Below, piece by piece: positions 46,133-56,179 of a DNA stretch of 64,000 nt. The stretch's first letter is position 1. Every line of letters starts with the position of its first letter. Below the pieces are notes generated by a model, which had not been told where the DNA came from, ran no database searches, and was given only the letters and a program-made list of their open reading frames with translations. The stretch covers positions 5,309,026-5,373,025 of the forward strand of contig NZ_CP113797.1 of assembly GCF_026802175.1 (NCBI RefSeq), given 5' to 3'. This DNA is from Thermocoleostomius sinensis A174. GTDB lineage: Bacteria > Cyanobacteriota > Cyanobacteriia > Elainellales > Elainellaceae. The position numbers and the translations under genes were made by a program.

Positions 46133-47464
46133 ATGGGAAAGGATGCAGATCCTCGACAATTAGCATTTTTGGCGTTGCGATCGGTGCAGCAGGGAGCCTA
46201 TGCCGATGTGGCGCTCGATCGAGTGTTGCAACCTCAGATGGCGGAGGTTGATCGGCGGTTAGTGACGGAATTAGTGTACGGCTGTTTACGGCGTCAGCGG
46301 ACTTTGGATGTTTTGATTGATCAGTTGGCAACGAAGAAATCCCAGCCACCCGACTTGCGCTTAATTTTGCAGATGGGGTTGTATCAGTTGCGCTATCTGC
46401 ACCAGATTCCTGCTTCCGCCGCCGTCGATACAACGGTCGAGTTGGCCAAGGAAAACGGGTTCAGAGGCTTAGCGGGATTTGTCAATGGACTGTTGCGTCA
46501 ATATATTCGATTGCTGCCCACTCCGCTTCAGTTACCGGATGAGCCGATCGCCCGACTTGGCATTCAGCACAGCTATCCCGATTGGATAGTGGCAGTATGG
46601 CTCCAGCAGTTTGGGGAGGCAGAAACAGAGCGGTTATGTGAGTGGCTAAATCAACCGGCTCGCATTCACCTACGCATTAATCCGCGGCAAACGACGATCG
46701 ATCAAGTAGAAGCGGCGATGCAACAGCAGGAAATTCAGGTACAGCGAATTCCTGGCTTACCACAGGCGTTGTGCCTACCGCCCAGTGTTGGATCAGTGCG
46801 ATCGTTACCGGGATTTGCCGCTGGCTGGTGGGTGGTGCAAGATGGCAGTGCCCAGTTGGTCAGTCATTTGCTTGATCCACAACCGGGAGAAGTGGTAATT
46901 GATGCCTGTGCGGCCCCCGGCGGCAAAAGTACCCATTTGGCGGAACTGATGCAGGATCGCGGTACCGTTTGGGCCCTCGATCGCCATGCCTCACGGTTGA
47001 AAAAGGTGCAGGAAAATGCCGATCGGTTGCAACTTAGCTGTATTCGCACCTTGGTAGGGGACAGTCGCCGTCAACCTCAATTTGTTCGACAAGCCGATCG
47101 TGTTTTGTTAGATGCTCCCTGCTCTGGGTTGGGAACCCTGCACCGTCATGCCGATGCCCGTTGGCGGCAAACACCTGAAACCGTCACAGAATTAGCGCAT
47201 CTGCAAACTGAGTTGTTGTCCGAGGCAGCAACCTGGGTCAAACCCGGCGGCATCCTAGTCTATGCTACCTGTACGCTGCATCCCGCTGAAAACGAAGCGA
47301 TGGTTGAATGGTTTTTGGCCGAGCATTCCGATTGGACAATTGCTGGCCCACCTTCCTCTTCCTTGGCAGCTAGTTTGGTTGGCGATCGAGGTTGGATTAA
47401 AGTGTTACCTCATCAACACCAAATGGATGGATTCTTTATGATTAAGCTAGAGAAACAGCTATGA
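46133..47464 (+). CDS. rsmB: 16S rRNA (cytosine-967-C5) methyltransferase
   Basis: RsmB/Sun, 443 residues. An N-terminal NusB-like domain (RQLAFLALRSVQQGAYADVALDRVL) is joined to a SAM-dependent methyltransferase with VIDACAAPGGKSTHLAEL, the catalytic motif DAPCSGLGTLHRH and the second active cysteine in YATCTLHPAENE. Preceded by AAGGGGG. Confidence 0.93.
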   Translation: MGKDADPRQLAFLALRSVQQGAYADVALDRVLQPQMAEVDRRLVTELVYGCLRRQRTLDVLIDQLATKKSQPPDLRLILQMGLYQLRYLHQIPASAAVDTTVELAKENGFRGLAGFVNGLLRQYIRLLPTPLQLPDEPIARLGIQHSYPDWIVAVWLQQFGEAETERLCEWLNQPARIHLRINPRQTTIDQVEAAMQQQEIQVQRIPGLPQALCLPPSVGSVRSLPGFAAGWWVVQDGSAQLVSHLLDPQPGEVVIDACAAPGGKSTHLAELMQDRGTVWALDRHASRLKKVQENADRLQLSCIRTLVGDSRRQPQFVRQADRVLLDAPCSGLGTLHRHADARWRQTPETVTELAHLQTELLSEAATWVKPGGILVYATCTLHPAENEAMVEWFLAEHSDWTIAGPPSSSLAASLVGDRGWIKVLPHQHQMDGFFMIKLEKQL

Positions 47465-47516
47465 GACATGTAACGCTTTACCCCCTCTAATTTCTAACTC
47501 CTAACCCCCAACTTCC

Positions 47517-47771
47517 ATGAGCTTCCTCATCTTTTTGCTCCTCGGCATCGCGATTCTCTGGCTAGGTCGTAAAGCCACTGATGATATTCCCGTGATTGCT
47601 GTCTCTCTTAGCAGCATAATTCTACTGATTTGGAGTTTTGCTATTGCACCGGCTTCAGTGCAACTGCTAGTGGAACTACCATTGGTAGGCATCGCTTTTT
47701 CACTATGTGTGCAGTGCTGTCGCTGTGAGGATGGGTCGTTGCCGCGATCGTCAGCCCGTCTCGATCGGTAG
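47517..47771 (+). CDS. Small membrane protein (84 aa)
   Basis: Three hydrophobic segments in the first 65 residues (MSFLIFLLLGIAILWLG, IPVIAVSLSSIILLIWSFAIA, VELPLVGIAFSLCV) and a short charged tail with CCRC. No family recognised; it lies 52 bases after rsmB on the same strand. The hydrophobic pattern supports translation. Confidence 0.55.
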   Translation: MSFLIFLLLGIAILWLGRKATDDIPVIAVSLSSIILLIWSFAIAPASVQLLVELPLVGIAFSLCVQCCRCEDGSLPRSSARLDR

Positions 47772-47797
47772 ACACCCTTAAAAAAACCAACAGACAT

Positions 47798-47823
47798 AAA
47801 AAAGAGGCAGGTTGGCTGCCCCT
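47798..47823 (-). terminator. ndhD: Terminator after ndhD
   Basis: On the minus strand AGGGGCAG and CTGCCTCT pair (one G-U) around CCAAC, followed by six T less one interruption. Located 57-82 bases past the ndhD stop. Confidence 0.75.
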
Positions 47824-47879
47824 GGCATCATTGCTGAATCGATGGAATAAGTAGAACTCTCAATAAACTAACTTACAGG

Positions 47880-49466
47880 TCAGTGAATGCTGGGAGCTTC
47901 CAGAGGTCGCTGGGCTAATGGTCTCGATCGCATTTGTTGATCGGCTAGGGTGGTCAATGAGTTTTCTAACTTATCGGTAATAGCCAGCGTCTTCACATCA
48001 TAAATTTGGGTGAGTAGCTTGGGATACAAGCCAATGCCAATGATCGGAATCAGCAGACAAGCAATGATGAACACTTCACGCGGCTCAGCATCAACCAAAA
48101 CCTCGTGTTCGACTAGCTCTTTGTTTTCAGGTCCGTAGAAGATCTCGCGCAGCATCGACAGCAAATAAATTGGCGTCAAAATCACGCCTACGGCCGCCAA
48201 TAGCACCACGATCGTCTTAAACACCAGTCCATAGGCATCACTAGTCGCAAAGCCAACAAACACCATCAACTCCGCTACGAACCCGCTCATACCCGGCAGA
48301 GCCAGGGATGCTAAGGAACAAGCGGTGAACATGGCAAAAATCTTCGGCATCTTCTTGCCCACGCCGCCCATTTCATCCAGGATTAACGTATGAGTGCGAT
48401 CGTAGGTTGCCCCCACCAAAAAGAAGAGGCTGGCTCCAATCAAACCATGTGACACCATTTGCAGAATGGCTCCGCTCAAACCCAGATCGGTAAAGGACGC
48501 GATCCCAATCAGCACAAATCCCATGTGGGAAATTGATGAATAGGCAATCTTGCGCTTCAGGTTGCGCTGGGCAAAGGAGGTCAGCGCCGCATAGATAATG
48601 TTGACAATGCCCAAAATAATTAAGGCCGGCGCAAAATACACGTGCGCATCGGGCAACATCTCGACATTCATGCGGATCAACGCATAGCCACCCATTTTCA
48701 GCAGAATCCCTGCCAGCAGCATATGCACTGGAGCCGTCGCTTCACCGTGGGCATCGGGCAACCAGGTGTGCAACGGAAAAATCGGCAATTTCACTGCATA
48801 GGCGATTAGAAACGCGCCATACAGCAATAGCTGCATGTTGATGGGGAAGTCTTTCTGCATCAGCGATCGCATATCAAAGGTAACAGTGTCGCCGTAGAAG
48901 GCCATCGCCAAGGCTGCCACGAGAATGAACAGCGATCCACCTGCCGTATACAAAATGAACTTCGTCGCTGCATATTGCCGCTTCTTGCCGCCCCAGATTG
49001 ACAGCAGCAAGTAAACCGGAATCAGTTCCAGTTCCCACATTAAGAAGAACAACAGCATATCCTGCACCGCAAACACCCCAATTTGACCACCATACATGGC
49101 CAACATCAGAAAATAGAACAGTTTGGGTTTGAGGGTAACGGGCCACGAAGCCAAAATTGCCAGTGTTGTGATAAAGCTGGTCAGCAGAATCAACGGCATC
49201 GACAGTCCGTCTGCTCCTACCGACCAGTTGAGATCGAGCGAGGGAACCCAGGCATAGCTTTCAAACAGTTGCATTCCTGGGTCAGACAAGTCATAGCGCG
49301 TGGCGAAGGCATAGGCTGTGATGACAAAATCAATTAAGCCCACGATCAAGGCATACCAACGCACAGTCTTACCATCTCCCTTATCCGGAACTAGGGGAAT
49401 GAGGAGGGCTGCCACAATAGGCAAGAGTATAACCGTCGTCAACCAAGGAAAATCGGCTGTATTCAT
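47880..49466 (-). CDS. ndhD: NAD(P)H-quinone oxidoreductase chain 4 (NdhD1-type)
   Basis: Antiporter-like proton-pumping subunit of the thylakoid NDH-1 complex. 528 residues, about 14 membrane helices, with the conserved acidic helix [17 protein letters not shown], the lysine/histidine helix [41 protein letters not shown], and the broken helix. It follows ndhF by 158 bases, the order of the respiratory NDH-1L pair ndhF1-ndhD1, so it is probably NdhD1 and not the CO2-uptake form. Confidence 0.95.
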   Translation of the reverse strand: MNTADFPWLTTVILLPIVAALLIPLVPDKGDGKTVRWYALIVGLIDFVITAYAFATRYDLSDPGMQLFESYAWVPSLDLNWSVGADGLSMPLILLTSFITTLAILASWPVTLKPKLFYFLMLAMYGGQIGVFAVQDMLLFFLMWELELIPVYLLLSIWGGKKRQYAATKFILYTAGGSLFILVAALAMAFYGDTVTFDMRSLMQKDFPINMQLLLYGAFLIAYAVKLPIFPLHTWLPDAHGEATAPVHMLLAGILLKMGGYALIRMNVEMLPDAHVYFAPALIILGIVNIIYAALTSFAQRNLKRKIAYSSISHMGFVLIGIASFTDLGLSGAILQMVSHGLIGASLFFLVGATYDRTHTLILDEMGGVGKKMPKIFAMFTACSLASLALPGMSGFVAELMVFVGFATSDAYGLVFKTIVVLLAAVGVILTPIYLLSMLREIFYGPENKELVEHEVLVDAEPREVFIIACLLIPIIGIGLYPKLLTQIYDVKTLAITDKLENSLTTLADQQMRSRPLAQRPLEAPSIH

Positions 49467-49624
49467 AGATGATTTGTTATGAAAATTCTTTGGGTGGTGT
49501 AGAGGATGGGAATAGTAACAACTGGCTTGGAGCAGGTTGATGACGCTAAAGCTACGCAGTATGAATACACGATTTAGTTTGTTCTCAACCTGCCCTACTC
49601 GATCGCCCGTCTGGAACCTCAGCT

Positions 49625-51697
49625 TTAGGTAATGCCAGACACGAGCACTAGGCCCAGCACAGCACCAAACACAATCAGCGCATAGAACTGAACCCGTCCA
49701 TTTTCTAGGTACTTCAACCCTTCCCCTGTCACCAGTGTCACAAACCCTGCCAAGTTAACCAGTCCATCGACAATGCGCACATCCACTTCTAGTACCTGTC
49801 TCGCGAGGCGACGGCTGCCCTGCACAAACAGAACCTCGTAAATATCATCGAAATACCACTTGTTCAACGACAGGTTGTATAGCGGCTTGATGGTGTTGGC
49901 GATCGCCGCCGGGTCAATCTTGCCGCGCAGATACATCAATGAAGCCAGCGTAATGCCAATCAACGAAATGCCGACCGAACTGCCACCCATAATCAGGAAC
50001 TCAGCTAGATCGACTTCCGAAGGAATGCCTTCAATCACTTCGCCAGGTGGATGAATGAATGCTTCAAAGTAGTTAGCGAAGGGAGTTCCTACCAAGCCAA
50101 TGAAAATTGATGGAATCGCCAGAGCAATTAGCGGAATCGTCATGCTCCAAGGAGACTCGTGCGGCGAATCGCTGTGATGACCGTGGTCGTCATGATTATC
50201 ACCATGGGTGTCTGCGTCCATCGTCAGTTCTTGTGGGTTCATTGCTCCCGGCCCCAGCGATAACCCCATTTTTTGGAGTTGCGCCACCTTCAACTGCCGC
50301 TTGATCTCACCATCATTGCCCCGGAAGGAGCCTTCAAAGGTGCTGAAATACATGCGGAACATGTAGAAAGCGGTAATGCCTGCTGTCAGCCAGGCCACCC
50401 CCCACATCAGCGGATTCACCTCGAAGGTGGAGCCAATAATTTCATCTTTCGACCAAAATCCTGCAAACGGTGGAATGCCGCAGATCGCCAAATTGCCAAT
50501 CAAGAAGGTAATGGCAGTAATGGGCATATACTTGCGCAAACCACCCATTAAGCGCATATCTTGTGCCAACGCGGGATCATGTCCTACCACGCCTTCCATA
50601 CCGTGAATCACTGAACCTGATCCCAGAAACAGCATGGCTTTGAAATAAGCGTGGGTCATCAGGTGAAACAATCCGGCACCGTAAGCTCCAACCCCCATTG
50701 CCATTACCATGTAGCCCAACTGCGACATGGTAGAGTACGCGAGTCCCTTCTTGATATCGTTTTGGGTAATAGCGATCGTCGCACCAATGAAGGCGGTGAC
50801 AGTTCCCGTCCAAGCAATCACCGTCATTGCCGAGGGAATATGCTCAAACACAGGATACATGCGAGCAATTAGGAACACCCCGGCTGCCACCATTGTTGCA
50901 GCATGAATCAGAGCGGAAATTGGCGTGGGGCCTTCCATCGCGTCAGGCAACCACACATGCAAGGGAACCTGTGCCGACTTGGCCACCGGACCCATGAACA
51001 CCAGCACCGCAAAGAAAGCGGCCAATCCGCCCCCGATCGCTCCGGTTTGCACTAGTTCCAGCAATCGATCGCCCATGATTTCAAAGTCAAAGCTGCCCGT
51101 GGCCCAAAATAGCCCCAACATGCCCAGCAGCAAGCCAAAGTCACCGACGCGGTTGGTCACAAAGGCTTTTTGACAGGCATCAGCAGCGGCTTTGCGATCG
51201 TACCAGAAGCCGATCAAGAGGTAGGAACACATGCCCACCAATTCCCAAAACACATACACCTGCAACAAGTTAGGGCTGACGACCAGGCCCAACATGGAGG
51301 AACTGAACAAACTAAGGTATGCATAGAAGCGAACATAACCGGGATCATGCGCCATGTAGCCATCGGTGTAGATCATGACGAAGAAGGCTACTGTTGTCAC
51401 AATCACCAACATCAACGAGGTGAGGTGATCGACCACATAGCCCATCGTCAGTCGAAAATCTCCCGCTGCGGCCCACTCAATCGATCGAGCATAGGGAGCA
51501 TGTCCGTGAATTTGACTCCACAACAGCGCAAACGACAGCACCATCGTTGCTCCCATCAGAGAAACGATGAAAACTGCACTTGGTTGACGTAATTTACTCA
51601 CGGTCTTGCCGTAAGAGATCAGACCTAAGCCTAGGATCATCGCCCCTGCCAGCGGCAGGACGGGGATTAACCAGGCATACTCATATATAAATTCCAT
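49625..51697 (-). CDS. ndhF: NAD(P)H-quinone oxidoreductase chain 5 (NdhF1-type)
   Basis: The largest antiporter-like subunit of NDH-1, 690 residues, about 16 helices including the long lateral helix at the C-terminus. Motifs [48 protein letters not shown] and [19 protein letters not shown] His/Asp-rich loop at about 490-510 ([19 protein letters not shown]) is an insertion between late helices and could bind metal, though this is a guess. Confidence 0.95.
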   Translation of the reverse strand: MEFIYEYAWLIPVLPLAGAMILGLGLISYGKTVSKLRQPSAVFIVSLMGATMVLSFALLWSQIHGHAPYARSIEWAAAGDFRLTMGYVVDHLTSLMLVIVTTVAFFVMIYTDGYMAHDPGYVRFYAYLSLFSSSMLGLVVSPNLLQVYVFWELVGMCSYLLIGFWYDRKAAADACQKAFVTNRVGDFGLLLGMLGLFWATGSFDFEIMGDRLLELVQTGAIGGGLAAFFAVLVFMGPVAKSAQVPLHVWLPDAMEGPTPISALIHAATMVAAGVFLIARMYPVFEHIPSAMTVIAWTGTVTAFIGATIAITQNDIKKGLAYSTMSQLGYMVMAMGVGAYGAGLFHLMTHAYFKAMLFLGSGSVIHGMEGVVGHDPALAQDMRLMGGLRKYMPITAITFLIGNLAICGIPPFAGFWSKDEIIGSTFEVNPLMWGVAWLTAGITAFYMFRMYFSTFEGSFRGNDGEIKRQLKVAQLQKMGLSLGPGAMNPQELTMDADTHGDNHDDHGHHSDSPHESPWSMTIPLIALAIPSIFIGLVGTPFANYFEAFIHPPGEVIEGIPSEVDLAEFLIMGGSSVGISLIGITLASLMYLRGKIDPAAIANTIKPLYNLSLNKWYFDDIYEVLFVQGSRRLARQVLEVDVRIVDGLVNLAGFVTLVTGEGLKYLENGRVQFYALIVFGAVLGLVLVSGIT

Positions 51698-52248
51698 GAC
51701 TCACGCCTACTTCAAAGCATTCATTCAAGTTGGCAAAACCGTCTACATTGTGACATACACGCGCTTAAGAAGTTTCTTAAACCAACGTAAAGTTGCCTAA
51801 AGTCGCTTTCTATTCTACATAGTGTGATATGGCAAGTTCGTCTACCATACGTCTCAGTGTGGATGTTTCAGCAAATTTAGACTGTTCATAGACAACACCA
51901 TACACGGGGATAAGGGAATCGTTTGATGCTGTTGCTGAACACAATTCCCTTGGAGACATTAAGGATGTTTATACCTGAAGGCACTAGCAGGGCTAAAGCA
52001 AGCTTCTCTCAATCAAGTTTTGAATGAGGCGATCGATATTTAGAAGACTTAGGAGACAAGGAGAATCAGGAGTTGATCCAGCGTCACAATCTGGAAGAGC
52101 AAAGTTAAAAGTTAATAATAAAGCAAGGCGCAATCAGAAAAAGAAGTAAGGGCACACATTTACCCGTGTGCCCATGTTCACCACCCAAAACTATCAATTT
52201 TGTTAGCAGGAGCGTAGATCTTGTCCTGATTCAAACTCGCAATGGATG
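51698..52248. other. Intergenic region upstream of ndhF
   Basis: 551 bases. Contains the ndhF promoter and leader (no clear boxes), a perfect 8-bp inverted repeat AAGGGAAT/ATTCCCTT with a 24-base loop (51912-51951), and the terminator of the neighbouring minus-strand gene at 52150-52173. No gene found. Confidence 0.45.
52150..52173 (-). terminator. Terminator after the 135-aa gene
   Basis: GGGCACAC and GTGTGCCC form a perfect 8-bp stem with an 8-base loop; on the minus strand TTACTTCTTTTT follows. It lies 75-100 bases past the stop at 52249. Confidence 0.65.
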
Positions 52249-52656
52249 CTATGCCAAGGTCTCAGGACAATATCCCAAGCCTTGTACAAACTGCTTGCGA
52301 AACTCTTCAATCTCTTGGCGATCGGGATGTCCATGAGACACAACAGCTACTTGATATCGCCGCATGACTTCCACCGGAGACTGTCCGGTTTCTAGCCCCC
52401 AAAGCGCCATTCTGACGCGGATCTCTGGTTCGTAAGAAATTCCTAGTTCGTTTAGGAAGGCACGAAAGTCCTTATCTTCCTGTGGATCTAACGGGCGATG
52501 CAATTTAATTTTGACAACCCATCCGTCAATCTGGTGAATGACGGTCATGAAGCGAACTGGAAGCCAGGGCATAGTATGGAGGTACTCAACTACCCTCAAC
52601 GTTAAACTGGCATTCGCAAGGTAATAGAGGTAGTCCACGATCGGCACTCTCGGCAA
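52249..52656 (-). CDS. Conserved cyanobacterial hypothetical protein
   Basis: A soluble protein of up to 135 residues. The core (MTVIHQIDGWVVKIKLHRPLDPQEDKDFRAFLNELGISYEP...RVRMALWGLETGQSPVEVMRRYQVAVVSHGHPDR) looks well conserved in style, with a tight beta-hairpin and helices, and ends GLGYCPETLA. Internal ATGs at residues 29 and 37 may be the true start. No function can be given. Confidence 0.7.
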   Translation of the reverse strand: MPRVPIVDYLYYLANASLTLRVVEYLHTMPWLPVRFMTVIHQIDGWVVKIKLHRPLDPQEDKDFRAFLNELGISYEPEIRVRMALWGLETGQSPVEVMRRYQVAVVSHGHPDRQEIEEFRKQFVQGLGYCPETLA

Positions 52657-52913
52657 ATGCTACAGTTCTATCTTCGCTAGAAGCGACCTGCTCTACTAGG
52701 GGAGAAGCCCCCGACCTTATATGGGTGGATTTACCCAATCTATAAGAAAGCATTAATTTTAGCCGCAAGACGCTTCAACGCACCTTTTGCCTATTCCTAA
52801 AGCTTAGACAAAGCAGGGTTACGAGGTAATTTTGAGGCGTTGGGGTTGATTGAACGGATGAATTAATTAAGGTAAAAATGCCTGGCTATACTCTGTAGAC
52901 GTTGCCGCAGACT

Positions 52914-53204
52914 TTAGTCTTCAGCCACTTGCGACTCTCCGACCCACAAGAGCTTTACCGCCATCAACGCAAATCCGATCGCGGCAACCGCTTTGACCCA
53001 GCGGGTCGGCAATAGCTGCGACGCCCCTCCCCCTAGTACTACTCCCAAGAAACTGGCTAGTAACAGGGCCGCTGTGGTTCCCAAAAATACAGCCCGCAAT
53101 GATTTTCCCTTACCGCTGAGAGCGATCGCTGCCAGTTGGCTTTTATCACCTAGCTCTGACAAAAAAACCGTGATAAAACTTAGACCTAACAAATGCCAGT
53201 CCAT
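52914..53204 (-). CDS. Half-size GDT1/TMEM165 (UPF0016) transporter, second subunit
   Basis: 96 residues, three membrane helices and one copy of the family motif, here ELGDKSQ near residue 17. Full-length members (such as Mnx of Synechocystis) have two such halves in opposite orientation and export Mn2+ or Ca2+ in exchange for protons. Here the halves are separate genes 34 bases apart and are expected to form a heterodimer. Called hemi-manganese exchangers in some cyanobacteria. Confidence 0.88.
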   Translation of the reverse strand: MDWHLLGLSFITVFLSELGDKSQLAAIALSGKGKSLRAVFLGTTAALLLASFLGVVLGGGASQLLPTRWVKAVAAIGFALMAVKLLWVGESQVAED

Positions 53205-53238
53205 GCTCTTTGTTCCTCGTTCTGGGCAATTTTTGAGT

Positions 53239-53661
53239 CTATCCTTGCACCACGTCCCACAGCAGCATCACAGCAATCAGTAACAGCATCGCACCAGCAG
53301 CGGTTTCCAGCGTTCTGGTTGATATCCGCTTCGATAGCCAATGACCGAGCCATACCCCTAATAAACTAGTAGCCACCAAAGCGGCTCCGGCTCCTAGAAA
53401 CACGACCCAAGGAGATTGAGACTCGGCACTCATTAACAGAGTTGTGACTTGAGTTTTGTCGCCGAGTTCTGCTAGAAAAATTGTGATGAAGGTAGACAAA
53501 AAGACTCGAAGCGCTTGGCGAAAATTGTTCTGCTGTACCGGGGGCGAAAGTTGAACATTTGCAGAGTGGGAAGAAGGAGGAGACGGCAAAGAATGCGTAG
53601 GAGAACCCTCCAGGGTGGGAGTAGCAGACCGAGAAATCACAGATAGTTCCACAGGCAGCAA
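53239..53661 (-). CDS. Half-size GDT1/TMEM165 (UPF0016) transporter, first subunit
   Basis: 140 residues. A polar Ser/Pro-rich N-terminal extension of about 45 residues precedes the same three-helix unit with ELGDKTQVTT near residue 67. A shorter form could start later, as the extension is unlike the family. It is paired with the downstream half gene; together they provide the two motifs needed for one ion site. Confidence 0.87.
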   Translation of the reverse strand: MLPVELSVISRSATPTLEGSPTHSLPSPPSSHSANVQLSPPVQQNNFRQALRVFLSTFITIFLAELGDKTQVTTLLMSAESQSPWVVFLGAGAALVATSLLGVWLGHWLSKRISTRTLETAAGAMLLLIAVMLLWDVVQG

Positions 53662-53734
53662 ACCTAGGCTAAGTTTTTCATATTCCTTTCATTTTTTCAT
53701 ACCCCTACAGCAAAGTGCAAGATCGTTCCGCCAT

Positions 53735-54085
53735 TTAAATCCCTACAGCGCGATCAAACCGCAAAAGTTCCAAACTGCGATCGCCATAGACTCCTTCAAT
53801 TTGCTGACGGCAACAGTCAATAGCAAAATCATTCAATTCTTCCGGTTCAATATCATAGAGGTCCTTAAAAACCTCGGTTTCTACCCGACAAAAACGCGGC
53901 CGATCGAAATAAATGTTGCACTGTCGAGTCTCGGCATTGAAATGAATACACCAGCCGTCCTTCCCCACTAAGCTGAGGTACTGCTCTAATTCGGCTGGAG
54001 TGAGATAGTGATCCAAATCTGGCCGATCGATCGGATCAAGATGGCAGCAAGCGCCGCACTGTTTTACACACTGCCAAGTAGCCAT
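53735..54085 (-). CDS. YkgJ-type cysteine-cluster protein
   Basis: 116 residues starting MATWQCVKQCGACC. The C-x3-C-x2-CC cluster, later GWCIHFN, CNIYFDRPRFCRVE and DCCRQ match the YkgJ (zinc- or iron-chelating cysteine cluster) family. Metal and role are not established. I chose ATG 54085 because AAGGAA lies about 9 bases upstream; the open frame to 54148 adds residues unlike the family. Confidence 0.85.
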   Translation of the reverse strand: MATWQCVKQCGACCHLDPIDRPDLDHYLTPAELEQYLSLVGKDGWCIHFNAETRQCNIYFDRPRFCRVETEVFKDLYDIEPEELNDFAIDCCRQQIEGVYGDRSLELLRFDRAVGI

Positions 54086-54280
54086 ACGGTTGATTTCCTT
54101 ACTAACGCTTAATCTGCTCAACGAAAAACGGCGAAAAATTTCATTCAAAATTCCACCGTTAAAAACCCACTTCTACCTGAGAATGGCCGTCCGCTTACCG
54201 GGTACAATATGAGACAGACATTACTCGTCGAAACATCACTTAATAACCCTTAGTAAAGATAGTGGGACTTGGGAGGAACA

Positions 54281-54412
54281 ATGGATTTCATTACAAACAT
54301 AGCTGGCGGTATCAATTGGGAAGTTATTGCTCAACTAACAATGTTGGCGCTCATCGTCATTGCTGGCCCCGCCGTTATATTTGTGTTGGCATTTCGGGGT
54401 GGCGATCTGTAA
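54281..54412 (+). CDS. psb30: Photosystem II subunit Psb30 (Ycf12)
   Basis: A 43-residue single-helix protein: [20 protein letters not shown] followed by [20 protein letters not shown] and GDL. The GPAVIF motif and the GGDL end are typical of Psb30/Ycf12, a peripheral PSII core subunit near PsbJ and cytochrome b559. GGGAGG lies 5 bases before the ATG. Alone on its strand between the YkgJ-type gene and prs. Confidence 0.88.
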   Translation: MDFITNIAGGINWEVIAQLTMLALIVIAGPAVIFVLAFRGGDL

Positions 54413-55005
54413 ATTGCCTGCCTTTAATCTAATTTCTGACCTGAGTTGTTCTCAAGGTTGAATCAAATGGCGTACTTTCAGCTTAAGCGATACATCGGTT
54501 TCTTGACAGAATTCGATCAAGTACACCATTCGATTCAACACGATCCAATTCAACCAAGCAATAGTAAGAGATGCAAGGTTGAGTCTGACATCTGAGGCTG
54601 GAGGGAGTTGTGGTAAGGATAGTTGCTCTGACAGAAGGCTCCCTCTTTCAATTCTTGAATTAACACAGTTTCAAAGGGTCGCCTGGAAACTAGCTGGCAG
54701 TGGCTGAGCCTAACTGCTGTAAAAAGCAAGCTCCAATTACAAGCTCCAGCCAAGCGAGTTGAACTTAAGGGGCAATCCTTAGAAAATAGCAAAGTATTAC
54801 TAATTCTTAAACTTTTAAAGCATTAATGATAGGTGAGGCCTTTAAGAGAGCTTGTGGCATTTAGATGGAACTGTTCAAACGTTGCAAGCATAAATTATGC
54901 TGAGCTACAGAAAAAGCATCGCGTTTAGTATCCGAGAAAACTACAAGAGATGTTTATCGACTATTGGTGCTAATATTTCGGTGACTATCACGTCGAGGAC
55001 CTGTT
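54413..55005. other. Intergenic region between psb30 and prs
   Basis: 593 bases. A minus-strand frame at 54550-54792 has no ribosome site and no recognisable sequence. No terminator with a T-run was found for psb30. The right part is AT-rich and probably holds the prs promoter. Confidence 0.4.
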
Positions 55006-55998
55006 GTGATCCGCACTGCCACTCCTCCTCTCCAGCATCCCCTGTCTCACATTGCCGACAATAGCCGCCTTCGGTTGTTCTCTGGTTCGGCAAATGTAGC
55101 ACTTTCTCAGGAAGTTGCTCGCTACCTAGGCATGGATTTAGGGCCGATGGTGCGCAAACGTTTTGCGGATGGGGAAATTTACGTTCAAATTCAAGAATCG
55201 ATACGCGGCTGTGATGTTTACCTGATGCAGCCCTCTTGTTACCCGGTTAATGATCACCTCATGGAATTGCTGATCATGGTCGATGCCTGTCGTCGAGCTT
55301 CGGCTCGTCAGATTACGGCGGTCATTCCTTATTATGGCTATGCTCGGGCCGATCGCAAAACCGCTGGGCGCGAATCAATTACGGCGAAACTGGTCGCCAA
55401 CCTGATTACCGAAGCAGGAGCTAGTCGAGTTTTGGCCATGGATTTGCATTCTGCCCAAATTCAGGGATATTTCGATATTCCTTTCGATCATGTCTATGGG
55501 TTACCTGTGATTCTTGACTATCTGTTGAGCAAGAATCTAGATGATCTAGTAGTAGTATCCCCCGATGTGGGAGGCGTGGCTCGTGCTAGAGCTTTTGCCA
55601 AAAAACTCAATGATGCGCCCTTGGCGATTATTGACAAGCGTCGGCAAGCTCACAATGTGGCTGAAGTTCTGAACGTGATTGGGGATGTAGAAGGGAAGAC
55701 CGCCATCTTGGTAGACGATATGATCGATACGGCTGGCACGATTTGCGAAGGGGCAAGGCTGCTACGCGACAGTGGAGCCCGGCAAATCTATGCGTGTGCC
55801 ACTCATGCGGTGTTTTCCCCGCCTGCTGTGGAACGGTTGGCCGCAGGAATTTTTGAAGAAGTGATTGTTACGAACACCATTCCAGTTCCTGAGGAGAAGC
55901 AGTTTGCTCAACTGACCGTTCTGTCTGTGGCAAATCTACTAGGCGAGGCGATCTGGCGCATCCATGAGGATAGCTCGGTGAGCAGTATGTTTCGCTAG
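55006..55998 (+). CDS. prs: Ribose-phosphate pyrophosphokinase
   Basis: Makes PRPP from ribose 5-phosphate and ATP for nucleotide, His and Trp synthesis. 330 residues with the ATP loop FADGEIYVQIQESIRG, the DLHSAQIQGYF motif, the flexible catalytic loop IDKRRQ and the PRPP-binding site LVDDMIDTAGTI. GTG start; GAGGAC lies 7 bases upstream. Confidence 0.95.
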   Translation: MIRTATPPLQHPLSHIADNSRLRLFSGSANVALSQEVARYLGMDLGPMVRKRFADGEIYVQIQESIRGCDVYLMQPSCYPVNDHLMELLIMVDACRRASARQITAVIPYYGYARADRKTAGRESITAKLVANLITEAGASRVLAMDLHSAQIQGYFDIPFDHVYGLPVILDYLLSKNLDDLVVVSPDVGGVARARAFAKKLNDAPLAIIDKRRQAHNVAEVLNVIGDVEGKTAILVDDMIDTAGTICEGARLLRDSGARQIYACATHAVFSPPAVERLAAGIFEEVIVTNTIPVPEEKQFAQLTVLSVANLLGEAIWRIHEDSSVSSMFR

Positions 55999-56060
55999 AG
56001 AGTCGCCTTGAAATAGGTCAACGGGCTGGTTGACTGACCAATCTTTGCCCGATCTTTTTT

Positions 56061-56152
56061 CCCTCATCCCTCATCCCTGCTTCCACAAGGGGCGAAGGGA
56101 CAGCAAAGCGTAACCCCGGAACGAAAGCCCCTCTCCGGCTTCCTCGATGGGA
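56061..56152. repeat. Dispersed palindromic repeat, copy D
   Basis: CCCTCATCCCTCATCCCTGCTTCC opens it, with GGGGCGAAGGGA and CCCCTCTCCGGCTTCC inside. The preceding GGGCTGGTTGACTGACCA (56023-56040) has a near copy at 29079-29096. Confidence 0.5.
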
Positions 56153-56179
56153 GTTTAACTGACGTTTAGTTTTGATCCG

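Noticed and set aside
52586-52768. 60-codon minus-strand frame overlapping the start of the 135-aa gene
   Set aside because: Shadow frame in a different phase; it adds no recognisable sequence.
54550-54792. 80-codon minus-strand frame between psb30 and prs
   Set aside because: No ribosome site and no family resemblance; it lies against the direction of both neighbours.
56019-56040. GTCAAC/GTTGAC hairpin after prs as a terminator
   Set aside because: The stem is only 6 bp and no T-run follows directly; the same sequence is shared with the repeat at 29079, so it is better seen as part of the repeat family.
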